Shown here: positions 1 through 11,256 of the stretch, piece by piece
Position numbering within the stretch: the stretch's first letter is position 1
Layout of the letters: every line of letters begins with the position of its first letter
NCBI RefSeq assembly: GCF_032854445.1
Contig: NC_088304.1
Location: 11,421,704-11,485,703, forward strand
Length of the DNA: 64,000 bases
DNA from: Liolophura sinensis
Lineage: Eukaryota; Mollusca; Polyplacophora; Chitonida; Chitonidae
Direction of reading: 5' to 3'
Program-made: the position numbers and the translations under genes
The notes under the pieces: generated by a model
Told to the model about the DNA's origin: nothing
Database searches by the model: none
The model's input: only the letters and a program-made list of their open reading frames with translations

Positions 1-1131
1 TTTGTTTGGACCTCTGCTCTTGTCAATATTAAAAAGCTGTTTTGTATTGTATAAAGTATTTCAGAAAATGGCAGGCAGATTTATTCTATAAAAATAATTG
101 TAAACATGCTTATAACATGAATTTAATTTTGCTTTAATTTGTAATTTAATTTGTTATTCTATTTATTGATGAAGAAATAATCAAAATTGTTTTCATAACA
201 TGAGTGCCGGGGTCCATGTAAAAGCTAAAATGACTTTTTGACATGCCATGAATAATTTCTGCAAATGTCTGACAGATTTATTCTCTAAAAAACATTGCAT
301 CATATGAAAATACATATTAAACAAACGTGAAGAATTTTAAGTTTGCCTTAATTTGACAATTCTGGCGTATATTATTAGGGAATAATGATGTATGTTTTAG
401 CTGAAAGCTTTATAGAAAGTAGAGAGACAGCCACTCAAGTGACCTCAATGTGTTATTATGGTTTATAAGATGCATGAGAATGGGGATATATTCCTTCCTT
501 GGGTTTACCCTGAGCTCAGAAAACAGTCGATACATGCTTGACTTCTGCCGTCTGACAAGCTAATAGCGGTCTGTCACGTTAGACAGAAAACTGCTGTGCC
601 TTTTGGAATACTTCAATACTTCATGGCGCAGGAGCTAAGTGGGAGCCAAATCGTTGTGAATTCGTCTGATATCTGAAATGTGGTACCGAGCTGTCAGCAC
701 ATTATCACTGTAATCAGACTTAATTTTCCATCAGTTCGGTTTTGATTTGTGTTGCATTTTTATTGTATACTGTTCTAAGACTGATCGTCCAGGTATTCAT
801 TGATTGACATATTTCTTGTGGAGGAAGTACCATCCGAAATTGATTTGCTAAAACTAGTGATGCTTCTCGTTAAATGATGCTGATGGGGGTCTGTCCAGGA
901 AATGCCCGTATCCACGGATACAGAGCATCACTAATTAACCTCATTACCATATTTATAATGTTGCGAGGCCAAATGGTGTCATCATTTGTCTTGAACAAGT
1001 ACATGTAACCGAAGGATCTGTTTTAATCTAATACAGACTCAAGCAAATAGATGCATGTTTTTGTAGTCATAATTGTCAGTATAGCTTAATTGATCATTAT
1101 GTGAATTTCTTTATCCTTTTGTTTTTATGCA
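1..1131. other. Gene-free stretch
   Basis: No open frame with coding character and no recognised splice-site pair. The first 400 bases are AT-rich. About 420-1010 has more balanced composition and no obvious internal repetition, so it could be a conserved non-coding element, but the sequence alone cannot show this. Confidence 0.5.
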
Positions 1132-1400
1132 CAGCTGCCGTAATATAAATGAAATGTTCATGAGTATAATGCCAAACGCAGGAATGTCTCACCTATATAA
1201 GGGCAGCCAGCATTTTGGTGGGAAGAGCTCAGGGGAATCCCACGACCATCTGCATGTTGCTGCCAGGCCTTCCCAAGTATAGCCGTAAAGGATGCCAACA
1301 TGAGCTGGACTTGAATTCACAGTGACCACATTGGTGAGAGGCTACTGGGTCATTATGCAGCTCTGGCGTGCTAACCCCCTCAGCCACTTTCCAGGCCCCC
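1132..1400 (-). repeat. tRNA-derived SINE family A, with a second tail fragment
   Basis: A minus-orientation copy fills about 1185-1400: body (ACGACCATCTGC, GAGCTGGACTTGAATTC) followed by the decayed head complement near 1370-1395. Just upstream, 1132-1178 is a plus-orientation tail fragment of the same family (GCTGCCGTAATATAAATGAA). Two insertions therefore meet tail to tail. The family is defined by a tRNA-like head and a conserved tail seen more than twenty times in the window. Confidence 0.75.
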
Positions 1401-1514
1401 AGCATGGAATTGTGGATGAATGGTAATTAGACTCGGTTAAATTGTACCTCTCAAAGCCATGAGTTGGTTAGCGCGCTAGCGCAGCACAGTGACCCAGGAG
1501 CCTCTCCCAATGCA

Positions 1515-1645
1515 TTGGTTTTTACAAGAGGATGCATAATAAAGCATAAATTTACAGTGAACAGAGAATTTAATCCCTGTTTTAAATAAATACATGTAGC
1601 ATCATCATGTTGCAAATGTGACCTCAAAGAGTTACTTAAAGTCAC
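1515..1645 (+). repeat. Dispersed repeat R1, plus copy
   Basis: About 130 bp running from TGGTTTTTACAAGAGGATGC to GACCTCAAAGAGTTACTTAA. A closely matching copy lies inverted at 4609-4742 and a decayed partial copy at 3844-3900. In both full copies R1 is joined to a SINE at the same place (GGGGCCTCTGTGGCC on this strand), so R1 and the SINE were probably copied as one composite unit. It is not a recognised element class. Confidence 0.75.
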
Positions 1646-1880
1646 ACGGGGCCTCTGTGGCCCAGAAGCCTCTTGCCAATGCAGTCGCTGTGAGTTCAAG
1701 TTCATCTCATGCTGGCTTCCTCTCCAGCAGTATGTGGAAGGCCCGCCAGCAATGTGTGGATGGCGTGGATTTCCCATGGGCTCTGCCCAATTTCCTCCCG
1801 CCATAATGCTCGCTGCCGTCGTATAAGTGAAATATTCTTGAGTACGATGTAAAACAACAACCAAATAAACAAATAAATCT
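1646..1880 (+). repeat. SINE family A
   Basis: The copy starts with GGGGCCTCTGTGGCC, lacks the segment between box A and the CCTCTxxCCAATGC part of the head, then runs through GTGAGTTCAAGTTCATCTCA (box B-like), the GGGCTCTGCCCAATTTCCTC body and the CGTATAAGTGAAATATTCTT tail to an AAATAAACAAATAAAT end. The head deletion matches the copy at 4376-4608. Confidence 0.85.
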
Positions 1881-2956
1881 TAAAGCCATGTATGAAGCAT
1901 GTGTATTTCAGGTACCACAGTACAATACAGTACAGGAAAAAAAATTGGGGTTATTTTTTTTTGCTGTATTTACTCCACACATGCACTTTTCAAATCTCAA
2001 AGCACAACAATTTACCACTTTCGACAAGCATATCTCTGTCTTTTTTTCTGCTGGACATTTGCTAAAAGTTTCTTATGTAACTTTCCTGATGTGTTTTGGG
2101 CTTTACTTAATAATTTTGTTCAATTTTATGCATGTTTGATCTGTTCATACAGTATTTTACTTTCTGTGATATAATTTATGTATATGCATTGTTAAAATAT
2201 GTTCAGATAAATGAATAAATAAATAAATGAGGGTTGAGAGTACATATAAATAAATGGAGGTTTTACCAGAAGAACACTTTCATTGCATTCCATTACTTTA
2301 ACAATTGCTCATAAAATTTGATCTCTACAATGTATAGCACTATCCCCCATATTGTGCGATTCCATTTGGATCAGTGGATAGCTGCTGATGGTAGATTAAT
2401 TGAGTAGCTAAATCGTTGTTGTTCTGACTGCATAGTGTAAAACTGTTCCAGACATTGACTGGATCCTAGCCAACAAATTGATGGAACGTCTCTGCAGTGA
2501 GTAATGACTGCGACCGTATCCCCGGTCAACCATAAAAGATGGTTTCTGTATGAGCAAGCTCACCGGTAACTGTCAAAACCAGTCTGATTCATATCACTTT
2601 GCAGCCGTTTGATTGACAGCTAGTGGATATTGGGATGAAAAACTCATTTGGCAGTACTGGGCTTCAGAATGGAGTCCACAGAACCTCTATGACACCCTGA
2701 GTTAATCTTAATCTATAGGTCTGCACTCCTCTTGCCACACAGGATGACTCAGCAGATTTCATGGGTTTAAATTTTGAGACTGGGTTTTGTGCACTTCATT
2801 GGAAGTCAAGGTTTTATTACTGCTAGTACAAACATGGAAGATTTCCAGCTGTTTGACTCTTCACATACACTGTATGTACAAGTACCTTTGTTAGAAGAAA
2901 GTGTTGGTTAACCTGTGTGGGATCAAATTACAGAATCTTGTTGTCTTGTTAAAAAA
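1881..2956. other. Gene-free stretch
   Basis: AT-rich with a short ATAA run at 2212-2227. About 2380-2760 has more complex composition and no repetition, with no splice-delimited open frame. No gene seen. Confidence 0.5.
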
Positions 2957-3238
2957 ATATTTATTTATTTATTTATTTATTTGATTGGTGTTTTACGCTG
3001 TACCCAAGTATATTTCACTTATACGATGGCGGCCAGCATTATGGTGGGAGGAAACCGGAGGAGGCAGAGCCAGAGAAAACCCACAACCATCTGTAGGTTG
3101 CTGCCAGACCTTTCCGTGTATGGCCGGAAAGGAAGCCAGCATGAGCTGGACTTGAACTCACAGCGACAGCATTGGTGAGAGGCTCCTGGGTCATTACTCT
3201 GCACTAGTGCGCTAACCAGCTGAGCCACGGAGGCCCCT
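2957..3238 (-). repeat. SINE family A, near full length
   Basis: The inverted copy starts with a TTTATTTATTTATTTATTTG tail end, then GATTGGTGTTTTACGCTGTA, the body (ACAACCATCTGTAGGTTGCT) and the complement of the tRNA-like head, ending CTGAGCCACGGAGGCCCC. On its own strand the head reads TGGCTCAGCTGG, a good pol III box A. Confidence 0.9.
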
Positions 3239-3396
3239 ACAAAATATAATATCAGTGTACATTACCATTAGGTTTGAGTGCGTTTGCATTAAAAGTACCA
3301 AGATCTATAATGCTGCTTCACTAAAACATCAAGCTGCAAACATTACACTTTACACTGACACGAGTTCACCCAGTATTTTGTCGATTATTAACCGAG

Positions 3397-3646
3397 GTAG
3401 TTAGCATGCTCACACGGCGAAATAGCACAGGAGCCTCCCACCACTGCGGTCGCTTTGAGTTCAAGTCCAGCTCAGGCTGACTTCCTAATGCTGACTATAT
3501 GTGGGAAGGTCTGGCAGCAACCTGCAGACGGTTGTGGGTACACCCCCACTTCCCTCGCTTCCTCCCACCTTAATGCTAGCTGCAGTCGTATAAAAGAAAT
3601 ATTCTTGAGTACAATGTAAAACACAAATTAAATACATAAATACAAG
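3397..3646 (+). repeat. SINE family A
   Basis: Degraded head (GTTAGCATGCTCACACGGCG), box B-like GAGTTCAAGTCCAGCTC, body and the TATTCTTGAGTACAATGTAA tail with a short ATAC/AAAT end. Confidence 0.85.
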
Positions 3647-4375
3647 TAGATGTTCTATATCAATGTTCTAGTCTGTCGATGTTCTATCCTCGTAATGTTC
3701 TACCTGCTCAATGTTTTAATTACTGGTACTGTTGCTCAGTGTTCTGTGTTTTTGCTCATCATTAATTATTCTGGGATGTCATCTGCTGAGAAGAATGGTA
3801 GATGTCTAGGATTCCCTGTCTTTTAATGTTAATAACCCAACATTCTGAATAAATTTACAGCGAATAGAGCATTTAATCCCTTTTCAAATAACATCATCAC
3901 ATTGTATCAATACGACTCGAACAAGGATATAAACTGACGTGAGAATAACACTTGAACATAATACCAAAATATTCACAAATTAGCAGGTACCAGATTAGAA
4001 CCTACACAGTTTCTGCTAGTTTGATGCTCAAGTGCTCAGTGATTGTAGCAGTTACATGTATTATGTGATAGCCGAAGTAATAACTTACAGCATAGAGAGT
4101 AAATCCAGAGCCGTGACAAAAGTGTGACAGTTGGCAGATGGTCACACATAATCGGTGAAACACCACCCCTTGTCAGTTTAGCTCAGTGAGGGTTTTGTCG
4201 TAACTTTTTGTGTCAATGCTTACATATGGAAGCCAGTTACATGCCCCCATAGGACCATCATTTAATTATGCAGAATTAGTTTAAAAAATGCGGTTTTATT
4301 GATGTCATTGATCCAGAATTACTGAGATACATTCTCATGGATTCTGTGCATTTTGTAAAGTGTCACTTCAATTTT
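3647..4375. other. Gene-free stretch with decayed R1 fragment
   Basis: No coding signal. 3844-3900 (AATAAATTTACAGCGAATAG and following, up to AACATCATCACATTG) is a decayed partial copy of the repeat at 1515-1645. 3655-3730 has a weak repeat of AATGTTCTA-type words. Confidence 0.5.
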
Positions 4376-4608
4376 TTTATTCATTTGATTGGTGTTTTAT
4401 GCAGTAATCAAGAATATTTCACTTATACAATGGCAGCAAGCATTATGGTGGGAGGAAACCGAGCAGAGCCAGGGGGAAACCCACGACCATCCGCAGGTTG
4501 CTGCAGACCTTCCCACGTATGACTGTGAAGAGGAAGCCAGCATCAGCTTGACTTGAATTCAAAGCGACTGCATTGGTGAGAGGCTTCTGGGCCACAGCGG
4601 CCCCGTGT
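4376..4608 (-). repeat. SINE family A, head-deleted
   Basis: Inverted copy with a short tail end (TTTTATTCATTTGATTGGTG), body and box B region, ending in GGGCCACAGCGGCCCC. It has the same internal head deletion as the plus copy at 1646-1880 and is likewise joined to R1. Confidence 0.85.
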
Positions 4609-4742
4609 CACTTTGAGTAACTCTTTGAGGTCACATTTGCAACATGATGATGCTACATGTATTAATTTAAAGCAGGGATTAAATTCTCTGTTCACTGTAA
4701 ATTTATGCTTTATCATGCATCCTCTTGTAAAAACCAATGTTA
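4609..4742 (-). repeat. Dispersed repeat R1, inverted copy
   Basis: Reads ACTCTTTGAGGTCACATTTG through CATCCTCTTGTAAAAACCAA, the reverse complement of 1515-1645 with few differences. With the adjoining SINE this is a roughly 360-bp composite element present in opposite orientations about 2.7 kb apart. Confidence 0.75.
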
Positions 4743-5055
4743 AAGGCAAAATGCATCTAAGGACAGTTCAATACCACAGCGGATATCGACCTCTCTGTGT
4801 TTGCATTGGAATGCTTGGTTCCTGTTGGACAGGCACATTGATTTTTTTTTTTTTTGGCACTTTGTTTGCCTTTGAAACTCTTGAGGAACAAGGTTTTTAA
4901 CACTCCTGAAAAAATACTAGAATGTATGAAGTTGAAAATGGTGTGCAGCTTAGCAGATGCCACAAGTTATGCACAAGGGAAGGCATTGAGCAAGCTGGAT
5001 GTTTGCATGTGATTAGGCGCATAGGAACTGAATTAATAATGGTTGTCTTGGAGTG

Positions 5056-5172
5056 TATGTCCTTCCATGGATATGTCCTTCCATGGATGTCCTTCCATGG
5101 ATATGTCCTTCCATGGATATGTCCTTCCATGGATGTCCTTCCATGGATATGTCCTTCCATGGATATGGATAT
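5056..5172. repeat. Short tandem array, 14/16-bp unit
   Basis: Seven copies of TCCTTCCATGGA, separated by either TATG or TG, giving mixed 16-bp and 14-bp units. The core TCCATGGA is palindromic, so overlapping frames on both strands stay open. No coding function inferred. Confidence 0.9.
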
Positions 5173-5194
5173 GTACATGACAACAGTTGATCAG

Positions 5195-5720
5195 GAATTT
5201 TGAGAAGAAAACATAAAATGATGCCAAATTCAAATAAAAGAGCATCAAAACTTATTTGCAAATGTGATCTTTAATATTTTTTTGGAATTTTTTTTTTTCA
5301 AGAGAAAAGGGTATTTGAAAATATTTTTGTATGATGGGTATTTGTGGCCAACTTTGGGTATTTATTGTTGTTGCATAATAATATTCTAATAAGGATGTGA
5401 TGCTTGTCTGATAAATTTATTTGAATGTAAATTTGTTGTTTATATCGAAACATATGCATTTAATCTGAATTGTGATAATATTTGTAAACATATTAAAATT
5501 ATTAGGTTTAATCCATTTGTTAAATGAAAAGATCAAATTCTGGTGCAAAAATATTTATTAAACCTGTGTTACATCCTCATTTATGAATTATTAAACAAAG
5601 ACTATAAAACCAAAAGGTGCTCCCAAATACCCACCTCAAGCAAAAAATCGGAAAAAAATATTGAAGACCACATTTATGAATAACTTTTCGTACTCTTTTG
5701 TCTGAACTTCATGTCATTTT
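5195..5720 (+). repeat. AT-rich dispersed repeat L, copy 1
   Basis: Shares ordered blocks with 34161-34550 and, inverted, with 54440-54800: GAAAAGATCAAATTCTGGTG, AATATTTATTAAACCTGTG, a TCCCAAATACCCACC block and a GAAGACCACATTTA block. No long open frame. Probably an old non-autonomous element; class unknown. Confidence 0.65.
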
Positions 5721-6065
5721 TATGCACCTTTAAGAATCTGTTCATTAGTAATTTAACAGTATGTGTTAACATGTAGTGAATTTCATCTTACATGTCACAA
5801 CTTTTTCTTGATTTTGATTGATTGATTTACCTTATACGGACATTTAATTAAGAGTTCTTCATGAATTTAAATTTAATTTCGTATCAAAAAAAACATAAGT
5901 GTTTGGCACGAAAAATATCACTTCAAGGCCTTTTTATGCTCCTGAAAGAGCATCTTATTGAACCAGACTTTAGGTGAAATATGGTACATATATTAACTCA
6001 ACAGTGTGTTATTCACTAGTGTCTTTAGAGTCTGTTCAGTCAGCCAGTACATTTAACTTCATGTA

Positions 6066-6335
6066 CAGTCGCACAGTTGGAAGAGCGTCCCGTTTCGGTA
6101 ACCTTTAGATCCAGTGTTGAATCACACCTAAGACCTTAAAAGGGGAAGTTGTAACTTCCTCGCTTGACGTTCAGCATGAAGGGGATAGTGCAAAAACTGG
6201 TTGACCTGTATCAGTATAATGGCTCGAGCGGGACGCCTTACTTGCCTTGGTGAGGCGTCTGAGTTAAGCAGCACTAGATAAAAGAGTGGTGGAATTACGT
6301 CCTGCAACAGGGGGCACATTACATGCACAAGTAAC
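6066..6335 (+). repeat. tRNA-headed SINE family B
   Basis: Decayed tRNA-like head (CACAGTTGGAAGAGCGTCCC), then AGACCTTAAAAGGGGAAGTT, CGTTCAGCATGAAGGGGATA, TACTTGCCTTGGTGAGGCGT and AGATAAAAGAGTGGTGGAA. The tail is lost after GGGGGCACATTACATGCAC. Full copies are at 38224-38588 and 53528-53892. Confidence 0.85.
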
Positions 6336-8823
6336 ATTTGTTGATGATTTATTTACCAGTAACTTTATAGCTTTTGACCAGTAACTTTATATAGCCTATG
6401 AGACCATGTAATAACTTAATAAACTGTCACTTTCTCCATAAAACTGAAACAGATGACTTTTGTACTGGTAGCATTTATTTAGAACATACAAGTTCAGAAA
6501 ATTGACAAAAGATAAAATGACGTCATATATGATATGCTTCATGCAGATGGTTGTTGCTTTCGTAATAGTTAAGTATTCACAATGATAATAATCACCTTGT
6601 AGTTGACGGCAATTTATCCAGTTGGGTTTCTTACAAAATTTTGGTAAGACCACATACTGATGATAATGTATAAACTTGCCTGTGTGTAAGGTTCAAAAAC
6701 ATACATGTATTTGTATACAGTGCATTCTTATTCCTCATCCTCTTTGCATATGAAAAAGCAGCCTTCAGTGAAATTTATGCAATTTTTAATTTGATTTTTG
6801 GCGACAGAACGACATTTGTTTGATTGGCCAGTGTCAGAGTTTCAAAAAAAGTGTAATGTTATCAGCCAACACAGAAAAATGCCTTCAGAATATATGCTTG
6901 AATGAACACCTTGCAAACATGCAAAAAGGTCGAAGAATTATGGTAGATGTATAGATAAAATGTTTAAGGAGATCAGTTACAGCAAACAGTGCAGTTTTGA
7001 CAAGATAACAGTTAGTACACGGCGTTTCTGACCCCTATCCTTCTCTCTACATGTACTACATTTGTTGAAAGAGGTCACAAATCTTATAGAGAAATTGCTA
7101 ATGAACATAATCTTGAATGACCAATGAAAACCACTGTAACATCATAAGTGCTTAACATGTTGTTGCTCTAAAAGTTACTGTACCTGAATTCATCAGGAAG
7201 TTGAATATTGGCCAAATCTTTTGTTAGAAATTGGGTTTTAAGAGTGGAGACTATTTATTGTTCATTTATGGGCAATCAATGCATGCATCATGCCAGGAAT
7301 TGCTGAGGTGGTTTTTTATTTTCTTGGTAATGGATGACGCGGTAGTCGACAACCTGCCTGTGTGTAGCTATGTATATGTAATATCAGTGAAGACACACCT
7401 CCACTTCAATCACTGAAACTTTGTACCCGTTTGCCAAGGTATTTTGCTTGCACTAAGCAACACGGATTACATCGCTCATTTATTGTGACAGAGTATAGAA
7501 TTGATTGATATATTCGGATGGTCCTAGACATTGTTGAGTGAGTATGATGAGTCTAGAAAATGCACATTCCGGTACATGAGAACTCAAGATACCTGTCAAG
7601 TAGACGCCGAACTTTTTACATACTTTTTTGATAGTTAGAGACATATATCATGGAATTTTGAAGTTACTACAAATACATCTTGTATCAAATGTCTTTCAGA
7701 TTCGACGTCATGCATTGATTCGTATTTATGGATTTCAAGGGGTTCTTTTTGCGCAGCAATTCTACAAACCAGTACATCACAGACTGATCTTCTAGAAGGT
7801 CACGATTATTTGAAGTTAAAATCTCCTTCTAAAAACAAAAAACAAGGTGTTGTCTGTTTAGGAGTTTGATTCAGACGTCCACAAACATTTGCCCAAGAGA
7901 TAATACTTTGTTGGCTTTCTAATAGCGCATGGCCTAGGGCCCCAGAAACCAGTTGTGACATCAAAAACAGTTTATGGTATATCTGTGAACCTGTGACCTT
8001 GAGTTTATACCCTGAGATACTGGATATTGTCGTTACAACTTTTGTACGTGAAAACATGATCTGACATTTTCGTTAGAGACAGATCTTTATTATAAAAGAA
8101 AGAGGACATAAAAGTAAAGAAAAATGAGTAGAAAGATCATTCATGACTATCCGAAAATATCTTAATTCACTTTATTCTGTAGATTGTCTTTTTCACAAAA
8201 TTAAATGCAATCAAATGCTTTTATTGTATTCAAGTTGGCTAGTTGGACCATATAGATAATGTATGTGGCTAATAATTGCTAAGGTGATATGTCCTTCTCT
8301 AGCTGTAGCTAAACAGTTTTTTGGTGTCATATTCATTTTTTTCGTGCACAGGCAAACATCACAAAGTACACAAAGTGAAGAACACAAGAATTTTATTCAT
8401 GTCCGAACATAAAGGTGTACAAAAAAATTCAGTGATATCATTTGGGACATGCATTATCGATATAGTCCATAAAGCCCTTTTTACCATTCATACATTTTTA
8501 GGAGACTGCATTGCATTCTGGGAAAAAAAAGTATTTTCTGATAGTTTTTAATAGTCTTCTTGTTAATACTAATACTTTTCTGTATTTTCTTTTCTTTTAC
8601 TTCAAGCTCAGTTGGTGGCTAAGATTGAATTTTCACCATTCTTACATTTATTTAGGCCCTGAGCATGGTTCTTGGCCATTCTTTGCAAATTAAGTTTGTC
8701 TGGATGGTCATTGAGAAGATGGTTTTTCCCCAGAGAGTACTTAAGTATTTTAAGCATGACAAGGCAACTGTGCAGGATACATTTGGTGCTGGCAGCATTA
8801 TCTTATCACTGAGAATACATGCC
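6336..8823. other. Gene-free stretch
   Basis: No exon-like open frame with splice signals. AT-rich, with an old dispersed repeat at 6775-6950 (listed separately). The remainder is unique-looking sequence with no feature I can name. Confidence 0.5.
6775..6950 (+). repeat. Old dispersed repeat E, copy 1
   Basis: Shares blocks with 42745-42935: TTTAATTTGATTTTTGGCGA, AGTTTCAAAAAAAGTGTA, ATATGCTTGAATGAACACCT and TTGCAAACATGCAAAAAGGT. Both copies are AT-rich and non-coding. The class is not recognised. Confidence 0.6.
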
Positions 8824-10478
8824 CCATCAACCAACCGTCCTACACCCCTAATGTATTGATGCTCATCAAGCAACCATCCCACACCCCTTATGTATTGATG
8901 CCTATCAACCAACCATCCCACACCCCTTATGTATTGATGCTCATCAACCAACCATCCCACACCCCTTATGTATTGAGGCTCACCATCCAACCATCCCACA
9001 CCCCTTATGTATTGAGGCTCACCACCCAACCATCCCACACCCCTAAAGTATTGATGCTCATCAAGCAACCATCCCACACCCCTTATGTATTGATGCCTAT
9101 CAACAAACCATCCCACACCCCTTATGTATTGATGCTCACCACCCAACCATCCCACACCCCTTATGTATTGATGCCTATCAACCAACCATCCCACACCCCT
9201 TATGTATTGATGCCTATCAACCAACCATCCCACACCCCTTATGTATTGATGCCTATCAACCAACCATCCCACACCCCTTATGTATTGATGCCTATCAACC
9301 AACCATCCCACACCCCTTATGTATTGATGCTCATCAACCAACCATCCCACACCCCTTATGTATTGATGCCTATCAACCAACCATCCCACACCCCTTTTGT
9401 AGTAATGCCTATCAAGCAACCATCCCACACCCCTTATGTATTGATGCCTATCAACCAACCATCCCACACCCCTTATGTATTGATGCTCATCAACCAACCA
9501 TCCCACACCCCTTATGTATTGATGCCTTTCAACCAACCATCCCACACCCCTTATGTATTGATGCTCACCACCCAACCATCCCACACCCCTTATGTATTGA
9601 TGCCTATCAACCAACTCTCCCACACCCCTTATGTATTGATGCCTATCAAGCAACCATCCCACACCCCTTATGTATTGATGCTCACCACCCAACCATCCCA
9701 CAACCCTTATGTATTGATGCTTATCAACCAACCATCCCACACCCCTTATGTATTGATGCCTATCAACCAACCATCCCACACCCCTTATGTATTGATGCTC
9801 ATCAACCAACCATCCCACACCCCTTATGTATTGATGCCTATCAACCAACCATCCCACACCCCTTATGTATTGATGCCTATCAACCAACCATCCCACACCC
9901 CTTATGTATTGATGCTCATCAACCAACCATCCCACACCCCTTATGTATTGATGCCTTTCAACCAACCATCCCACACCCCTTATGTATTGATGCTCACCAC
10001 CCAACCATCCCACACCCCTTATGTATTGATGCCTATCAACCAACTCTCCCACACCCCTTATGTATTGATGCCTATCAAGCAACCATCCCACACCCCTTAT
10101 GTATTGATGCTCACCACCCAACCATCCCACAACCCTTATGTATTGATGCTTATCAACCAACCATCCCACACCCCTTATGTATTGATGCCTATCAACCAAC
10201 CATCCCACACCCCTTATGTATTGATGCCTTTCAACCAACCATCCCACACCCCTTATGTATTGATGCTCACCACCCAACCATCCCACACCCCTTATGTATT
10301 GATGCCTATCAACCAACCATCCCACACCCCTTATGTAGTGATGCCTATCAACCAACCATCCCACACCCCTTATGTATTGATGCTCATCAACCAACCATCC
10401 CACACATTGATGCCTGTATATAGATAATATATTGATGCCTATCAACCAGCCATCCCATACGCCTTATCTGTTGATGCT
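8824..10478. repeat. Minisatellite, 39-bp unit, about 41 copies
   Basis: The unit is CAACCATCCCACACCCCTTA followed by TGTATTGATGCCTATCAAC, 39 bp. Copies differ mainly at the CCTATCAAC / CTCATCAAC / CTCACCACC / CCTTTCAAC junction. An 11-monomer block (429 bp) occurs twice in a row: the rare word CAACTCTCC is at 9612 and again at 10041. Because 39 is divisible by three and the unit has no stop in one frame of each strand, long frames (523 residues on plus, 597 on minus) cross it. The strand symmetry and the lack of flanking exon signals argue against a protein. Confidence 0.95.
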
Positions 10479-10814
10479 AATTACTATATAGCCTGTACAT
10501 GCGCTTATGATTATCTCCTCACAGTTGAAGGATAGTTCTGTTCTCCATGTAGCCAGATGTACTTAGAACTGGTATTGTATTGTATTACATACTGTAGTGT
10601 CATTGTGACAGACATTGAAAACTAATACATTCATGCATGTGTGGCCTTAAGTCTTTGTCAAAAATTACAAAGTAAATGTCATCAATTTCACTGCAGATGT
10701 GTAAATTAGGTGTGACATGCCAGTTTACAGGTATGTTAGTGATTTTGTAAAGGCAGTGATGAATTAAATATAAAAATGTATTTGAAACAGCCATAGATCT
10801 GTAAAGTGAAAGTG

Positions 10815-11256
10815 AAATAAGCACATGCAGTACTCTGTAGAATTCTGTATTATTAGAGCAAGTAAATTGTACGTACAGTTTTGTTACAAAGTACTCTGCC
10901 TTCTGCAGCACAGTATTTTGTATTTTTGCGCAAAGTTCTCTGCATTCAGAGACACAGAATTCTGTAATAAGTAACGGTGATGAGTGCTCTGTAGAATTCT
11001 GTAAGGAGGTTCTCTATATTCTGTAGCATGTGCGGTACTTTTGCCTCTGTCACACAGTTTTCTACCTCCATTAAAACACAGTCCTCTAAGAAATGCTGTA
11101 ACACGGTATTGAATTCCGTAACAAGAATTAATGTGGGAAATTCCAATACACAGTACTTGGTGCAATGCTGTATAAAGGGTGTACATTTTGTACAGTCAAA
11201 TTGCACAGTACTTTGCACGCTGTACTGCTCCGTAACACAGTCATACTGTAACATGG
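10815..11256. repeat. Decayed tandem repeat field next to the receptor gene
   Basis: Irregular repeats of words such as ACTCTGTAGAATTCTGTA, CACAGTATTTTGTA, CAGTACTTGGTGCAATGCTG and CTGTAACACAG, with variable spacing of some tens of bases. It abuts the stop codon of the receptor at 11257 and would be its 3' untranslated or downstream region. Confidence 0.6.

Noticed and set aside
8652-10445. A 597-residue minus-strand frame and a 523-residue plus-strand frame
   Set aside because: Both are produced by the same 39-bp tandem repeat; frames stay open because the unit is 13 codons long. No flanking exon structure or family resemblance.
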